Shown one piece after another: positions 21,402 through 32,323 of a DNA stretch of 64,000 nt; position 1 is the stretch's first letter, and every line of letters begins with the position of its first letter. The notes below the pieces were generated by a model. It saw only the letters and a list, made by a program, of their open reading frames with translations, was not told the DNA's origin and did not search any database. Position numbers and translations under genes: made by a program. Origin of the DNA: Plantago major. Taxonomy: Eukaryota; Streptophyta; Magnoliopsida; Lamiales; Plantaginaceae. Location of the stretch: the NCBI GenBank assembly GCA_026545765.1, contig CM048842.1:48555431-48619430 (forward strand). Reading direction: 5' to 3'.

Positions 21402-23735
21402 TGTTTTAGGTGCAATATTAAATATTATTGTCATATTATGCCTAATTACGTATTTTGATGATTCAAGAGGTACATATATGCAAAGTGAAGAGATAATGGC
21501 AATTATTGGAGCAAATACGAAGAAATACGCTTAATCCGAGAAAATATCGATAGACGATCATCAATTCGTGCAAGGAGTTAGAAGAATCCAATGAAGGCAT
21601 GAGACCCACCATTGCGAAGCTTTTCGAAGTACTAAGACATTGTAGAAGACCACTTTTCAAGATAACGAAGTTTCGACGTTTTAAAATAGTCCGAGAGGAA
21701 ATGGCCCAACATTGGTCCAATTATCGAGCCCTGCAGTCGTAGAGGCCTTCTGCGAACTCCAAATTTTTTGCCCAAGTTCGTGTGCGTTTTGGCCCGTGAT
21801 CCACCACTTCTTATGGAATGTTATGCAAGAAATTGTCATCCATAAACCACCATATAAGCAATGTGTTAGAACGTAGGATCCCAGATTGGTACTTGGAACA
21901 AGTTCAATAGACAATGTTGCCACCAATGCTGTTCAACAATGTCTTCAACACAGTAAACAAAAGGCAGCGGATGAATATGAATGAAACTTCTATTACCAAG
22001 CCAACATATATAAATATGTTGGCCACGCCTTTAGGCAAAATAATCAACTAGGTTTAATACAATCACAAGTGATTGATTAAACAACCAAAACTAGCCCTAG
22101 AAGAACTAACAGTAAAAGCTATTCTAGGTCGATGTTTGAAAGAGTTATTCCAACAATGAATACTCTTAGACAAACTCTAAAGCTAGCAGAAAACAAGAAG
22201 CCTAAACTCTTTAATAAAATCTTGATTGATCACATAGAAAGGCGTTATCATTGCTCGGCTGAATCCTTGTATATATACTTGAGATATCGACAGCTTCCAT
22301 CCAAGTCGAAAGGCAATAGGATCTCAGCAAAGGCAATTTCATTTGTCTTGTTTTCTTCAATATACGCATAGAAGGAATTTTTCATATTTTGATTCTTCAT
22401 AAAATATATTCCTTCTTGCTTTCACCACAATCTTCTTGAAAGATTCTCTCTTTAATCTTGTATTCTTCTTGCAACTATGTTCTTCCTGTACATATGTGAT
22501 GATCCGAGATCTCAGCAGGAAGAAACTAACGTTGTTTCTCTGTATCTGGCTGGCTGGAAAATCTTTCCAAGATTATCTCTAGAGAATCTTTTATTTCCTT
22601 CTTTCTTTCAAGGTGCCCATAACTTGTCAAACTCTTTCCTTCTTTTTAGATTGCATTCCTTGTGTCCAAAGCAACTCAAACTATTTCCTTATTCCTACAG
22701 AAATTCGAATTGATTGCTTCCAGTCCAAGTCATCAGTCCAATTGGTCTGCTTGTTTCTATGTTGTCTGTTGTTGTCTGTAATGTTGTTCCAACATTGTAT
22801 TGGCACTATTTCGCAATGTTGCACAACATTGAAATCCTGCAGTTCACAAACAATAACAACAAACACAAACATTGAACTGAATCATGAAAGATAAGATTAT
22901 CTAATCAAGTGCAACTTGCACTTTCACAATGCTTAGGCCTCTCAAAATGATAACCCTACTTCTCATGAGGTGCAACAAGATACAAGAGAAGAAACCACCT
23001 GCATAACCCTAATCCAAGAACCCAATCCGTCAAAACCATTGAAGAATGAAGAACGTAGTCATCATCAATAATCATTCTAACACTTTTACTTTGTGTTCTT
23101 GTTATTGATACAATGTTTACTACTCCTGCTATGAGTATCTAAATCTTTCGTAAAGGCGAACCGCCAAACTCTTTGTATTGCTCGTTATATTTATTATAAT
23201 AGATTAATTAGTTTTAGACATAACCTCGTGATTGTTATTTGTTGTCATCTTCTTTAAACTCAAGCGAGGAATTGAGATGTGATGGACCTACCCCAGTGAC
23301 AAGGTAATCGTCAAACATGGGGTATCTTGACTAACTCCGACTTGGTCTATGACACGTATACTGACGGCCCATCGGACGATAATCACGTAGTTTGAATCTA
23401 AGTAGTCTTGAGCAACACAATAGAGGGAGATTGGGGATCCTTTACACCGTTAAACCATTGTTAAAACCGTTCATTCTTTACACTTTAGTTATTGCTTTTA
23501 ACATGTTTACGATTTGCATGTTTTCGTAGCTTTCAATTGTTTTGTCTCAAAACAAATTTCAAAGAAATCTTGTTTACGCTTACGTGTTATAGGATTAGCT
23601 TTACCAACTCAGGTCGTGATTTGTTAGTGCCTATGCTGTATCCAGATAACGACATTCGATTCATATTTCTTCTATACTAACTTGTTTGTTTGTGGATTAT
23701 AGGCTTCCGACTTTATAAATTACGAATCTTTGGGA
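21402..23735 (+). repeat. Second Athila-like LTR, split by a nested solo LTR
   Basis: It runs parallel to 11,084-12,349: 'cacttttcaagataacgaag' near 21,650 and 'cgtaaaggcgaaccgcc' at 23,148-23,164 correspond to blocks near 11,368 and 11,817. It is interrupted by 21,864-22,926 in its TATA region. No primer binding site follows, so the 3' end is lost. Confidence 0.6.
21864..22926 (+). repeat. Solo LTR, about 1.06 kb, with 5-bp target duplication
   Basis: Ends are TGTTAGAACG and CACTTTCA, flanked by CAATG on both sides (21,859-21,863 and 22,927-22,931). It contains 'gtatatatacttgag' near 22,269 as a likely TATA box. No internal region is present, so it is the product of LTR-LTR recombination. 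Confidence 0.78.
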
Positions 23736-24147
23736 GTGAGTTGGTGCGTAGTTTTAGGTTAAAAGTTAAAATAAATGATATAACATTAAAATGTGGTAAA
23801 TAGGTTTACTTTTAATGGGAAATGTGTAAAATGTTGGTAAAAAAGTTGTAAGAGTAATACTTTTTTATTATTTGTTGGGTATCTTCCTGTTATAGCAATT
23901 TATGAAGTTTTCAGAGACGGATGGAGTATAATTGATAAATAGTAATTAAACTAGAGTTGAGTTTTGAAGTTTTGTGTTTGGTACTTGAATTGGGATGTAT
24001 TTGAGTTTTGAATTTTTGAGTTTTATAGTTATTAATAGCAATTCAATTCGACTAGCATGATGTAGAATGGGGGAAAGTGGGAAACAGACACAAAAAGAAA
24101 TAACAAAACTAAATTCAAGTTGAGAAAATTCAAGTCGAGTTATATAA

Positions 24148-24388
24148 TATTCCCTCCGTCCCAGTTTCATCTTCTCGCATTACGTTTTGGACTGTCCCAA
24201 CTTCATCTTCTCATCCCTTAAATGGAAAATATATCTCTTACTTTATACACTATATCTCCTACTTTATTAACTATTTGTCATACTTTATTCACTATTTTTA
24301 TTACTTTATTACCATCTCTCCTACATTATTCACTTTTCTCTTAAATCTTGTCTTCGGGCCCATGAAACCGGGACGTATACTCCCTCTA
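24148..24388. mobile_element. Stowaway-like MITE downstream of CCS
   Basis: Left end 'tccctccgtcccagtttcat' and right end 'catgaaaccgggacgtatac' followed by 'tccctcta'. The interior holds repeats of 'ctcctactttattaacta' type. The same family appears inverted at 27,957-28,200. Confidence 0.72.
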
Positions 24389-24828
24389 ATATAATCTGGT
24401 CTTCGTCCTGACACGTGTCACAGGATGTAGCTAATGAGCAAACTAAGAAGCCATTATTTTGTTCAAATGTAGTAAGCTTTCATAACTCGTACAAAGTTTT
24501 CAATGCATGGTGAAAACAGAGACAACATAAATGCAGTCGCCAAGATGATAAATTTGAATCGACATTTTAGCGAACTGATTGGTTCTTAGAATTCCACTTC
24601 TGCTTTGACCTTTCCCCTTAAATCCCAGTTGACAACATAAAAGCATTATGAGTGACTGTCAGTTTAGATGGCAATAACTGATGATATGATATATGTATCT
24701 CTTTGGTGCGAAGTTGCATAAACTGTTTATTGGTTATAGTACAACATATTTGATGAGTTGGTATACCAAAAGAAAAAAAATCGTTTACGAACGTCTAAGT
24801 AACATATCTTGGAGGTTTACATGGACTT

Positions 24829-27802
24829 TTAGACTTTGCTGGTGACAAAATCAGAATTGGTTGCTTCCCATATGGTAGTGCCATCACAAGTGCAGAGGCT
24901 TTTATAGTTCTCTCCAACTCCTGCACTTCTAGCCACCACTGCCGCCGTAATACCCTCATCCGACTTATCTTGCGTTCCATACACCACAATGGCCCGCCCT
25001 ATGAGATCAACAACTCTCAGTTTTTCTTTTACACCTGAAAAGAACGCCTCACCTTTCTCATCAACGGCTAGTGTTCCCAGGTCACCAAGTGGCTGAAAAC
25101 CCAAATAAATGAAAATCACATCTTAAGCAAGAATCGAAGCAGGGATGTCAAATGATAAAATACTCCAGTGATCTTCAGATAATCAACATTATTTGGGATA
25201 GGACTTTGGAGACAGAATAAACAATACGAGCAGAGAGGTATTTTCAAGTATTAAACGGTAACACCTACCTCCTTTCCACCATTGGTTGGGTCGAACACTT
25301 TACCAGTGCTTGCTGCACCTTTAGTCAGATCACCAAATTCATTAATGGCCCATCCGTGCTTTCCAGGCGACAAACCACTGAAATTAGCTTCAATCCTTGC
25401 TAATTCCATGTTTACTTGAGCTAAACGAACTACACCGAATATAACAGGCCCTTTAAATTCAGCAACAGCAGCCGAAACAAGAAAATCTGCACCACAAACC
25501 ACATACGTTATTTAATTTGTGTTCCATATATAACTTAATATACAAGATTCTTAATGAATATAGGGACAAAAATACAAAATATTGGAAGAGAACCCGAAGT
25601 ATCACAAAACCTCACTCCCTCCGTTTCGGAGAACATACATAGGGTTAACGCACAGTTTTCAGGTGAAAATTAAAATAAATTAGAAACATTAAAAGAGTGA
25701 CAAAACTTCAATTTGTGTGTAACATTATTTGTTGGGTGCCGGTAGCTTCCTTCTTTTGTAATGTTTGAAGTTTTATAGGACAATGACAAATATATGAAGT
25801 TATGCGGGACAAGAAGTGTAATAGATAAGATTCATAATGAATATAGAGACTGATATAAGATACAAGAAGACAGCATCGAATATACAAACAAAAATACCTA
25901 GAGACTTCAGTATTTTCAGGCTCTACAAATAAACTAAAATGTAGAACAAATAAGACGGGACAAAAAAAGGAGAAAACTCACAAAATTTATTAAAAAGACA
26001 AAAATACTAACAAAAGTATGCAAGGCTAACAATTTCAAAAGAGAAAAGAATTCTTAGAGATAAATCACCGACGAATGCAAGTTGATTACAGGCTAAGTTA
26101 AAATCGACCTTCGGGCACCCCTTGTCCAATCAACCGGGCTTTACGACCAGACTGTTCCAAGGCTTCCGTCATCATTTTCACAGGTGAGGTTCCAAGAACC
26201 CGCACAACTTGATTGGCCAAGTCTGCATCAACATTTTTAACACCTGAAGTGGAAATGAGTGGTTATCCATCGACATTCCAGCAATAACTAAGGCTTATTT
26301 TACAAACACTTCCATTAGCGCTCACCTTCAATAGTCTCCAATTTATTCTTGACAGCTTTAACGCAGCCCTCACATTTCATATCCACCATGAATTCAGTCT
26401 GTCATCACATTTATGCCAAAACTAAGACAGCTGTGTCGATGAGAGAATAACCAAAATAGACACAAAATGTTGCAAACCATATAATTTAAAAACAACACAA
26501 ACTTGATTTATGACCAAACCATGCTCAACAGTCGACACCCATCATGTAACCTTTTGCTTCAATGAGAGAAAATTAGAGTTTAAACTTTAAATCAAACAAG
26601 TTATAGGTTAAATACAAACTTGAATATTTTCAGTCGCCAATAGATGCTAATTGAAAGCAATAATAGATGCATAACATTGGTGACACTACATACATTAACC
26701 CAACAAAGCTTTAGAAATGCAGACCGTATTTAGTAGAACGAAAGCATCATGCAAAAATAAAAGTCTAGTAAGCAACTTTGATCCCAATAGTCTCTCTGCG
26801 TCCATGTTTCCAGAGGGAAGAAAATCAACTCCTTGTAGAAGATATGTATCTTTCAGACTCTCAGCCAGACACGGATAAAATATGAAAATGGAAAACATAA
26901 ACAATCAGATTCTCGTGTTACCAAGGATGTACGATATGATTACGAGCCCCTAGTATAGTTGTAGAGGGGAAAATCAAGCATTGGCATTAAGGGTGCAGTG
27001 CGCAACAAGGATAGAAGAGTAGAAGACTAACATATAGCACTTTCATAGGTATCCATGGAAACTACATAGACATCATACATTAACCAAATAACTTACTCTT
27101 TTTTTTTTTTTAGAATATCAAATATTACAATCATATTACATCAATTCAACTAATAATACATCATTGAATCGTTACAAACTTATCACTCAATCTACCAAAG
27201 CTAGAATACACCAGAACACAACCCGCACTTGACGGGAATAGTCGTTTAACCACATAACTTAACTTTCCAAGATGAGAAATTTCAAGTTTAACAAATTTGA
27301 ACAAGAGCCCAAGATTTCCGTAAGCCAAACCAGCAAATTCAGGCAAACTAACAATAGACGAACTAGAAAGACCGTTTAAAAAAAGAAAGAAAAGGCAACA
27401 ACAAAGCTCACCAATAACTCCGGCAATACGGCACCGTTCTGCAAACAAGAAATCAGATAAAGTTTCAGTCTTTGACGGTCGGGAAGCACATTAAAGAAAA
27501 ACTATCAAAACCCACAAAATTAATACCTGTGGTGAAGATTTTTGGTCCATTTCCACAGCAGCTGGAGATGAGCTTGCGAAACTTTTTACAGAAACTAAGT
27601 TATTTTGCGTATGAATTGGATTTAGGGTAGATCTTAACGACCCCAAAGATAAGTTAGAATAAACCCTCTTGAAAGAAGAGGAATTTGAAGGTGAGGGAGA
27701 AGAAGAAGAAGAAGAAGAAGATTGGAAAGAAATCGCAAAAGCAGCAGGAATCGCAGCTATGGCTGTTGTCTTTGTTGTCAACACTGCCTTCAAAAATGCC
27801 AT
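24829..27802 (-). CDS. CCS: Copper chaperone for superoxide dismutase, plastid/cytosol
   Basis: Six exons on the minus strand: 27802-27527, 27438-27412, 26398-26326, 26243-26109, 25486-25269 and 25092-24829, giving 330 residues (Arabidopsis CCS about 320). All junctions are GT-AG and keep frame. Residues 1-75 form a Ser-rich plastid transit peptide; an internal start at MDQKSSPQ would give a cytosolic form. The HMA domain begins at residue 102 with MKCEGC (C110 and C113 bind Cu(I)) and continues through KNKLETIEG and SGRKARLIGQGVPE. The SOD-like docking domain follows (DFLVSAAVAEFKGP, INEFGDLTKGAASTG, LGDLGTLAVDEKGEAFFSG). The C-terminal CXC (C310, C312 in LCTCDG) passes copper and forms the SOD disulphide. 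No defect is visible. A truncated paralogue lies 16 kb away on the same strand. Confidence 0.94.
25614..25830. repeat. Probable decayed MITE in CCS intron 4
   Basis: The left end 'cactccctccgtttcggag' and right part 'gttatgcgggacaagaagtg' are weakly inverted. The interior 'aaattaaaataaattag' to 'ttatttgttgggt' resembles 23,757-23,930. Confidence 0.4.
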
Positions 27803-27956
27803 TTTTTATGTGAACCAAATATTCTTCAGCTAACACTGTGATACACTTCTTTTTTCTATATTTTACTAATCACACTTTGGTCCTGTATCTTTTTAGTTCT
27901 ACTATTTCGGGTCGTAATGTAGTAATGTACTAATGTCTAGAACAAATACCTGACAT

Positions 27957-28200
27957 ATACTCTCTCCGACCCGGTTCCATCTTTCCGCGTGTCCGACACA
28001 AGATCTAAGAGAAAAGTGAAAAAAATAGGAGAGATGGTGATAAAGTAGGAAATATAATGAATAAAGTATGAAAAATAATGAATAATGTATGAGAGATAGT
28101 GTATAAAGTATGAGAGATTTTTCATTTAAGGGATGAGAAGATGAAGTTGGACGGCCTAAAACGGAATGCAGGAAGATGAAATTGGGACGGAAGGAGTAAT
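27957..28200. mobile_element. Stowaway-like MITE upstream of CCS, inverted relative to the one at 24.1 kb
   Basis: The right end 'gatgaaattgggacggaagg' and the left 'atactctctccgacccggtt' are inverted. The interior 'gataaagtaggaaatataat' and 'ggatgagaagatgaagttgg' is the reverse complement of the copy at 24,148. It begins about 155 bp upstream of the CCS ATG, close enough to affect the promoter (inference). Confidence 0.72.
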
Positions 28201-28795
28201 ATACTAGTCTTTAAGTTTCTAGATAAATTATTTAGATACATAGCTTTGTCTTCAATGTTATTAAACAAAACGTTTATGTTGTTAATAAAATGTATTTTTT
28301 TTGTATATATGGAGAAACACTAATGTTGGCAACATAGACGTTCTGATTAACACTATAATTGATTATTTCCTTAACAACATAGGTTCGCCTCTAAATAAGT
28401 TATCTAAAGACCGTCTCTCAGAAGACTTACTTACCAATGATGTCCAATACATTTTATGATTTTCCTAAATAGTAAAAAAAACGTAATTCTAAATGTACGG
28501 GATAAAATAATTTTTCTTAATATTTTTAATATTCAGTTTTCCACAATTCACAAAGTCTCATGAGAGACGGTCTTTAGATAACTTATCTACATACGGCTTA
28601 TGTTATCACTAAAATCATCCATATTATTAATCAAAACGTCTATGTTGTTAACGAAGTAAGCCTTGTTGTAATATAAAAAAACACTAATGTTGAGAACATA
28701 TGTGTTTTGATTAATAACATCAATAATTTTTTTGACAATATAGTTCCGTCTCTAGATAAATTATCTAGAGACCGTCTCTTTGGAGACTTACTCTT
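28201..28795. repeat. Two adjacent copies of one terminal-inverted-repeat MITE
   Basis: Copy 1 (about 28,205-28,435) and copy 2 (about 28,555-28,795) lie in the same orientation and share 'aaaacgtytatgttgttaa', 'acactaatgttg', 'aacatagacgttctgatt' and a right end 'ctaaagaccgtctct' or 'ctagagaccgtctct'. Copy 2 also has the mirrored left end 'gagacggtctttagataa'. They are non-coding. Confidence 0.6.
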
Positions 28796-29416
28796 TGCAA
28801 TTTAACATTAGTTTTTACAAAAAAAAAATCATATCAAAGTTTAAAATTTTACATGGTGGTCTCTGGTCACGGGACGGACCTTGCTGTAAAAATTTTCAGA
28901 ACTGAAGTTATGAGACAATTGTTGCGAATAAAGGCCGAAGTTAGGACCAAACTGCTAATGGTAAAAGCATACAGGACCAGAATGTAAATGGTAAGAAGAT
29001 ACATGAACAACGAACTGACTCCAATTCTTACTTTTCTTTCTAAACAAACTTACACACGTCACGTGCATTCGTCCCTTCCAATCTCTAGAGTGACACCCAA
29101 TTTTTGGCTTGGCATAGTTAAAAGACAGAGTTAGGATAATTTTGATTGATGTAAATAGTGACAGGTTAAAATGTGAGTTATGAAAATGAATGCTATTTAC
29201 AATATAATTAAATTTTTATATGATTTATAGAGTTTTCATATAAGATGTGATGTTTTAATAATATGTCAAGCAGCTGGAGATTCTTTATAGCATTAAAAAA
29301 TGATATCCCTCCTAGGAAGTAGCCAATTCTGTCGCAATAAATCATTTATACTAATGTGCAGTGGATTTATTTTTATACTTTAGCATTTGTTGAAAATGAC
29401 GGAAATTATAAAAGTT
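28796..29416. other. AT-rich intergenic DNA
   Basis: Nothing recognised. Confidence 0.4.
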
Positions 29417-29690
29417 AACCTCCATCCCAGAATAAATATCATGTTTCATTATGGACACGGAAATTAAGAAGAAATGGAAAAGATAATAATAAAACTTGAT
29501 TTGGTGTTATTGATTTCTAACTTATGATGTTAGTGTTTAACTAGGTTATTAAACAAACTAAACTAAGTGATGACATTTTATATAAATAAAATAAGTTTGA
29601 AAAATAAAAATTTTCAAAAATGAAATCGGACATATATAATAGTATAGATATAAATATAGTACAAAACATGTATGTTGAGACGGAGGAATA
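29417..29690. mobile_element. Stowaway-like MITE, about 274 bp
   Basis: The left end 'acctccatcccagaataaat' and right end 'gttgagacggaggaata' are imperfect inverted repeats. The interior is AT-rich. Confidence 0.6.
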
Positions 29691-31084
29691 TATGAGTAGG
29701 TTCATACTCTGTTGAAACCTCTTAGGTGACTAAAATTTTTGAATATATAAAATTCCATGCATCACCCCTTTTAAAATTACTTATTACATAAAGATCCAAT
29801 AAGTTTTTATTAAGTCTCAATTTCCCTAAAACAACAAAAAGGAAGACCTTATAGTTTGATTTGTATAATTGCCCCACAAGTCCTAATTGTTCAAGTTTAA
29901 CCCCCTTATGTCTTCAATCGTCAGAGCACAACTCTTGATTTTACAAATTCTGATTCTAGGAGATTCTTAGTGTCAACTTGATTTGATGAATTATTTCGGG
30001 GATACAAACAATCCCAAATCCTATCATTATAATTTTATTCAGGTAGCATGTTGAGTTAGCTTTTCAAAGCCTACTTTTAGGTCTCAAGTGCTCTAGTAAT
30101 TTGAGCAATAAGCTCTATGATTTTTCTTCTTAGCTAGGTTATGTTTTTTCCAATTGAAAAAGCTATTAAACTCATAGCCCTTTCACATCCTAGAAATTAA
30201 GCTTGTTTTATGTCATGTAAGGTCAAGGTTTACTTGTTATGCCAACTTTCCACTATTTGTGCATAGTGTTGCTACTGTAATTTTGAAGATTTATAATTAA
30301 TTCTTTAAAACTCATTTTCCCCTAATCAATAATTCTTTGCAATTGGAGGGAGCTGTTGTAAAAGCTCCATCATGGAGCTGTACAAGAAAAAGATAGGGGA
30401 GGAGGGGGGTTTGTCTATTTTCAGTGGTGGTGTGGTGGGAAAGAAGGTGGTGGTCTGGTGGGGAAGAATGAGGGTAGGAAGTTTAATAAGTAAAACTTTT
30501 GGAGTAGTTTTTCTAATTTTTCCAAATATTTCAAATTATAAATATTAATTATTTTTATTTTCCCCAATAAATATTTGAAGTTTAATTTGATGGAAATAGT
30601 TTTGATGAAATTAATTAGTTACATATGAAATGAACTAATTTGTAAAATTTAATGTAAAAACAACAAAATTACATTTGGGATGAAATACATAATTTGTAGC
30701 AAAATTCAACAAACTATAATTTTTTTAATTTTTAATTAATTATTCAATTGATAGGTCAAGTAAAAAACGTGTGTTTAATTAATTTTTAGCGGTGTTGTGG
30801 CGATGATTTGGCATTAGTTGGCAACATACGTCACTTAGGGGACCAAATACAACCAGAATATGAGTGATTAGGTAAAAATGGGGACTAAATGTGCAAAACC
30901 TAATTTTAGGGGACCAAAATCGAAAGGGATTGCCAGTTAGGGGACCGATTATGCAATTCTCCCATGTGGGGGACAATGTGTATGATTTGATAACAGTCTC
31001 ACACTCTCAAGATATTAGCAAGAGCATATACATATTCTATAGAACATACATAATACATATTGCAAATAAGACAAAGCATTTGTG
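29691..31084. other. Intergenic DNA, no gene
   Basis: Long AT-rich stretch. 30,820-30,970 has a recurring 'aggggacc' phrase (four copies: 30,837, 30,908, 30,938 and a variant), which resembles the end of an unknown transposon and parallels 'gattaggtccctaacgatt' near 12,645. Confidence 0.4.
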
Positions 31085-31280
31085 AAGAACATTATAATTT
31101 GAATGAGTTTGAATTATAATCTTGTGAATATTACACAGCTTTGCTAACAATAAACCAGTTCTCAATGCATAGAGTTCAGCTGTGTTTATGCTTGCCCTTC
31201 CTAGCGCTGCTGCTGCGGCTCTGATCACCTCACCCTTGCGGTTCCTAAATACACAACCTATTCCTGCAGAAATCTTATTA
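31085..31280 (-). pseudogene. LINE RNase H remnant (RVT_3-like)
   Basis: The minus strand reads KISAGIGCVFRNRKGEVI, then INTAELYALRTGLLLAKL and IHKIIIQTHS. This is the beta-strand and catalytic-Glu helix pattern of the plant LINE RNase H domain. The domain is cut on both sides, with no upstream reverse transcriptase. Confidence 0.7.
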
Positions 31281-31629
31281 GGGAGAACAGAAAGAACTAT
31301 CTATATTGAGGCACATGGTATATAATGGATCTTGTAGCTTATATAGTTGAATCTCTAAGCTAAGAGTTTCACAAACCACAAAAACTAGTTTGAAACATAA
31401 TTATTTTAACTTGTTTTTGTTCGAACATATTTGTGATGATGTAGTAGTCTTCAGTTTCAATGGATTTTGCAGCTTCAATCGGCTCAGAACGAGCTAGTTT
31501 TGCAGGTATATAGTTCTTTATAATCTAAGTATATTTGTTCATCTAGAATACTTGCTCAAACAAGAACCCTTTTTTCTGAAATACTAATACCATTCCGTAC
31601 TACAAGTTGTACTACTGACCATACCCAAG

Positions 31630-31720
31630 TTTCTTTTTTGAAACGGCAAAATAAATTCAATACTCAAAAAAGTTTACATGAGTACAAGAGAGGTTCGGAA
31701 AGTATAATACAAAGATCAAT
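31630..31720 (-). mobile_element. Probable LINE 3' end (inverted)
   Basis: 'ttcttttttgaaacggcaaa' followed by 'ataaattcaatactcaaaaa' is the reverse complement of a typical plant LINE tail (TTTGCCGTTTC plus A-run). No coding part or target duplication is visible. Confidence 0.45.
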
Positions 31721-32220
31721 TACAAATCCAAACCAAAACCACTCACACCAAACACGGAAACTCCTCTCTTCACCTCCTCATCTAGACTAATAATCAAACT
31801 AGTGTGGCATCCAAGGTACAAAATCATAACCAAAAACCGGAAAATGAAAAATGTCAACGGTACATTTGCATAGATATCCATCGTTGGGAGACACTATCAT
31901 CAGAATAATTTACATGTGATTGAATAATTAACCTCTGACTTTCTTGTTATATAATAAATCTGCACCGTGTTTTACTTAATCCAATTAGTATGTTTTACAC
32001 TCTACATGTTTTGGTATATATATATGTTGCTAGTCTTCTATTGTTGATGATAGGGTTTGTAATGCCTATGACTTCCATCAGTTACCTGGAAATTACCTGT
32101 AGTTTAGCTCTTGATCAATGCCAACACAAAATATTAGTAGTAATTGCCAAGTCAACTTAATCAAGAAGCATCATCATTCGGATCTTGAGAAACATTCCAA
32201 CACATAACTCAAGAGTGCTT

Positions 32221-32230
32221 CTATAAATGG
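32221..32230 (+). promoter_or_regulatory. TATA box of the subtilase gene
   Basis: CTATAAATGG lies 103 bp before the subtilase ATG. It is the only good TATA match in the preceding 150 bp, so transcription would start near 32,255. Confidence 0.6.
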
Positions 32231-32323
32231 CCCTTGTAGTAATGTAAGTACGTATGTAACCAAAGCTTGCCTTAAAGAGGGGGGAAAAAATACAAAAAAA
32301 AAAACAAAAACAAAGAGGCAAAG

